Both the position numbers and the translations under genes were made by a program. Below are positions 62,351-64,000 of a stretch of 64,000 nt of DNA, piece by piece (within the stretch, counting starts at the first letter, position 1; the number at the start of each line of letters is the position of its first letter). The notes under the pieces were generated by a model. That model was not told the DNA's origin. It did no database searches and saw only the letters and a list, made by a program, of their open reading frames with translations. Origin of the DNA: CAVVSD01 sp963757125 (GTDB lineage Bacteria > Actinomycetota > Thermoleophilia > Solirubrobacterales > Solirubrobacteraceae); contig CAVWQP010000002.1 in the NCBI GenBank assembly GCA_963757125.1, positions 1 to 64,000 on the forward strand, written 5' to 3'.

Positions 62351-63297
62351 TCAGCGGCCCGCTGCCGTGGCTCGTCCTGAGCGTCGTCGTGGTCGTGCTG
62401 CTCTGGCTCGACCTGCACTTCTTCGCGCGGGGGCGTGAGCCGAGCTTCCGCGAGGGCCTGATCTGGTCGATCGGCTGGCTCGTGCTCAGCCTGCTCGTCG
62501 CGGTCGGCTTCGCGCTGGCGGGCGACTCGGAGGACGCGGTCACCTACACGACCGTCTACCTCATCGAGCGCTCGCTCTCGCTCGACAACCTCTTCGTCTT
62601 CATCCTGCTCTTCGGCTACTTCGGCGTGGCCGAGGAGTACCGCGCGCGGGTGCTGTTCTACGGCATCGCGGCGGCGCTCGTGCTGCGCGGCTTCGCGATC
62701 CTCGCCGGCGTCGCGCTCATCGAGACGTTCCACTTCGTCATCTACCTGCTCGGGGCGACGCTGCTGTTCCTCTCCTACCGGATCCTCCGCGGCGTCGAGG
62801 AGAACGTCGACCCGGACAAGAACATCGTCGTCCGCGGCGTGCGGCGCGTGTTCCCGGTCAGCGGCGACTTCCACGGCACGAAGATGTTCGTCCGCGAGGA
62901 CGGCAAGCGCTACGCGACGCCGCTGCTCGTCTGCCTCGCGGCGGTCGTCGCGGCGGACATCGCGTTCGCCGTCGACTCGATCCCCGCGGCGTTCGCGATC
63001 ACCCGCGACTCCTTCATCATCTGGATGGCGAACGTCTTCGCGCTGCTCGGCATGCGCGCGCTGTTCGTGCTCGTCGAGGGCCTGATCAGGCGCTTCCGCT
63101 ACCTCAACCAGACGGTCGCGATCGTGCTCGCGGTCGTCGCGGTGAAGCTGCTCATCGAGGACCTCTACAAGGTGGGGCCGGCGGCGAGCCTCGCCATCGT
63201 CGCCGTCGTGTTCGGGGTGGGGATCATCGCCTCGGTGATCGCCGACCGCCGCGATCCGGAGGCCACCGAGCACCAGGCCGACCGGCTCCCGGGCTAG
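62347..63297 (+). CDS. TerC family membrane protein
   Basis: 316 aa with seven to nine helices. Typical motifs: ERSLSLDNLFVFILLFGYFGVAEEYRARVLFYGIAAAL (acidic residues in the first conserved block), ADIAFAVDSIPAAFAITRDSFIIWMANVFALLGMRALF, and KLLIEDLYKVG. TerC/Alx proteins export Mn2+ or related metals and are linked to tellurite and pH response. Coupling to a Ca2+/H+ antiporter suggests a divalent-cation homeostasis unit. Confidence 0.9.
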   Translation: MISGPLPWLVLSVVVVVLLWLDLHFFARGREPSFREGLIWSIGWLVLSLLVAVGFALAGDSEDAVTYTTVYLIERSLSLDNLFVFILLFGYFGVAEEYRARVLFYGIAAALVLRGFAILAGVALIETFHFVIYLLGATLLFLSYRILRGVEENVDPDKNIVVRGVRRVFPVSGDFHGTKMFVREDGKRYATPLLVCLAAVVAADIAFAVDSIPAAFAITRDSFIIWMANVFALLGMRALFVLVEGLIRRFRYLNQTVAIVLAVVAVKLLIEDLYKVGPAASLAIVAVVFGVGIIASVIADRRDPEATEHQADRLPG

Positions 63298-63620
63298 GAC
63301 TCCTCGTCGGGGTCCAGCGTCTCGAGCTCCTCCTCGTCGTCCTCCTCCACGGCGTCGTCGCCGGACTCGCCGCGGTCGCCCGCGGGGTCGTAGCGCGCCT
63401 GGAAGTCGTGCACGAGCTCGTCGCGACGGTGCTCGTCGACGGGAGCCTCGTCGGACACGAGGACCCACTCGCCCTCGTCGTCGTCGGCTCCCTCGAAGAC
63501 CTCGGAGCCGATGTCGGCGGAGTCGTCGACGACGATGAGGATCTCGGTCTCCGGGTGCACGTAGGTGCCGGGGCGGACGACGAGGTCGTCCAGGTCGAAG
63601 CGGCGCAGGGCGCGGGCCAT
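63294..63620 (-). CDS. acidic hypothetical protein
   Basis: 108 aa, MARALRRFDLDDLVVRPGTYVHPETEILIVVDDSADI...GEWVLVSDEAPVDEHRRDELVHDF, ending in a very acidic tail (DDAVEEDDEEELETLDPDEES). A beta-rich core of about 75 residues and a disordered tail; no family recognised. Its stop overlaps the TerC stop tail-to-tail. Confidence 0.75.
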   Translation of the reverse strand: MARALRRFDLDDLVVRPGTYVHPETEILIVVDDSADIGSEVFEGADDDEGEWVLVSDEAPVDEHRRDELVHDFQARYDPAGDRGESGDDAVEEDDEEELETLDPDEES

Positions 63621-63677
63621 GCGGGCTCTTGTAGCAGAGGCCGACGTGAGCAGCCACTCATGGGCGCTGTCCGTTAC

Positions 63678-63697
63678 GATTGACTGACGAGTCAATC
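63678..63697. promoter_or_regulatory. perfect palindrome upstream of the acyl-CoA dehydrogenase
   Basis: GATTGACT-GACG-AGTCAATC: 8-bp arms, 4-bp spacer, ending 26 bp before the ATG. TTGACTGACNAGTCAA-like palindromes are typical TetR-family operators in front of acyl-CoA metabolism genes of actinobacteria, so repression relieved by an acyl-CoA ligand is likely. The regulator gene is not in the window. Confidence 0.6.
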
Positions 63698-63723
63698 GCC
63701 CACCGGGTTCCGAGGAGACGTAC

Positions 63724-64000
63724 ATGGTCGATTTCCGGCTGTCGGACGACACGAAGGCGCTGCGGGAGCTCGCCCACGACTTCGCCGAGCGCGAGATGCG
63801 CCCGGTCGCCGCCGAGCTCGACCGCGACGGCACCTGGCCCGACGACGTCCTGCGCAAGGCGTGGGAGGTCGGGCTCATGAACATCCACACGCCCGAGGAG
63901 TACGGCGGCGTCGCGCTGTCGTCGTTCGACGGCGTCGTCGTGCAGGAGGAGCTGGCCTGGGGCTGCTCGGGCATCCAGACCTCGCTCGGCGCGAACGGGC
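63724..64000 (+). CDS. acyl-CoA dehydrogenase, partial (cut by window end)
   Basis: First 92 residues only: FRLSDDTKALRELAHDFAEREMRPVAAELDRDGTWP, GLMNIHTPEEYGGVALSSFDGVVVQEELAWGCSGIQTSL. This is the N-terminal helical domain of an acyl-CoA dehydrogenase, which oxidises acyl-CoA thioesters at the alpha-beta bond with FAD. GGAGACGTAC precedes ATG 63724. Catalytic base and FAD residues lie beyond the end. Confidence 0.9.
   Translation, partial: MVDFRLSDDTKALRELAHDFAEREMRPVAAELDRDGTWPDDVLRKAWEVGLMNIHTPEEYGGVALSSFDGVVVQEELAWGCSGIQTSLGANG

Overview
The window is GC-rich DNA with strong G/C third-position codon bias, dense genes, many 1-4 bp start/stop overlaps (ATGA, GTGA, TGATG), an actinobacterial-type IHF-like protein, a type III glutamine synthetase, LuxR/LAL and PucR regulators, MMPL and DUF2252/DUF2277 proteins. 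This points to a soil actinobacterium, most likely of class Thermoleophilia (Solirubrobacterales/Conexibacter-like). That assignment is an inference from gene content.

Layout. 0.1-4.8 kb (minus): translationally coupled operon of a cis-CaaD-like tautomerase, hydantoinase/oxoprolinase A and B, and a small unknown protein. 4.9-17 kb: membrane proteins, a large LAL regulator, a PrsW-type protease, two recent copies of a small membrane protein, a P450 with an internal deletion, and a histidine kinase / response regulator / MMPL transporter set. 17-25.4 kb: accessory region in which a terminator-linked repeat occurs four times; it carries an AraC regulator, a Baeyer-Villiger monooxygenase, an SDR, a phenol-hydroxylase-type FAD monooxygenase, a secreted metalloprotease and a broken TcmP gene. 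25.4-29.3 kb: decayed integrative element/prophage remnant (terminase fragments, HNH nuclease, small zinc proteins, tyrosine integrase) inserted in the 3' end of glnA, bounded by a 14-bp direct repeat. 29.3-36.2 kb: nitrogen locus (glnA type III divergent from amtB-glnK, then a PucR regulator) and a PAS/PP2C phosphatase. 36-48 kb: membrane proteins, VOC proteins, an IHF-like protein, a serine-palmitoyltransferase-like enzyme divergent from a GNAT acyltransferase, AlkA, and a five-gene coupled operon (GMC oxidoreductase, aldonolactone oxidase, haloacid dehalogenase-like protein, metallophosphoesterase, DUF2237). 48-56 kb: ABC-F ATPase, a ThiXYZ-like ABC transporter under a TPP riboswitch, a lipoprotein, a DUF2252 protein. 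56-64 kb: MoxR/VWA pair, EVE-domain protein, ArsA-like ATPase, Ca2+/H+ antiporter-TerC pair, and the start of an acyl-CoA dehydrogenase behind a palindromic operator.

A striking property is the number of otherwise well-conserved genes broken by single-base indels (hyuA, histidine kinase, MMPL, araC, integrase, amtB, glnK, SPT-like, lipoprotein, Ca2+/H+ antiporter and others). Because core genes are affected in both directions (+1 and -1), sequence error is the simplest explanation; the coordinates given span both sides of each shift. No rRNA, tRNA, CRISPR array or intact insertion sequence was recognised.
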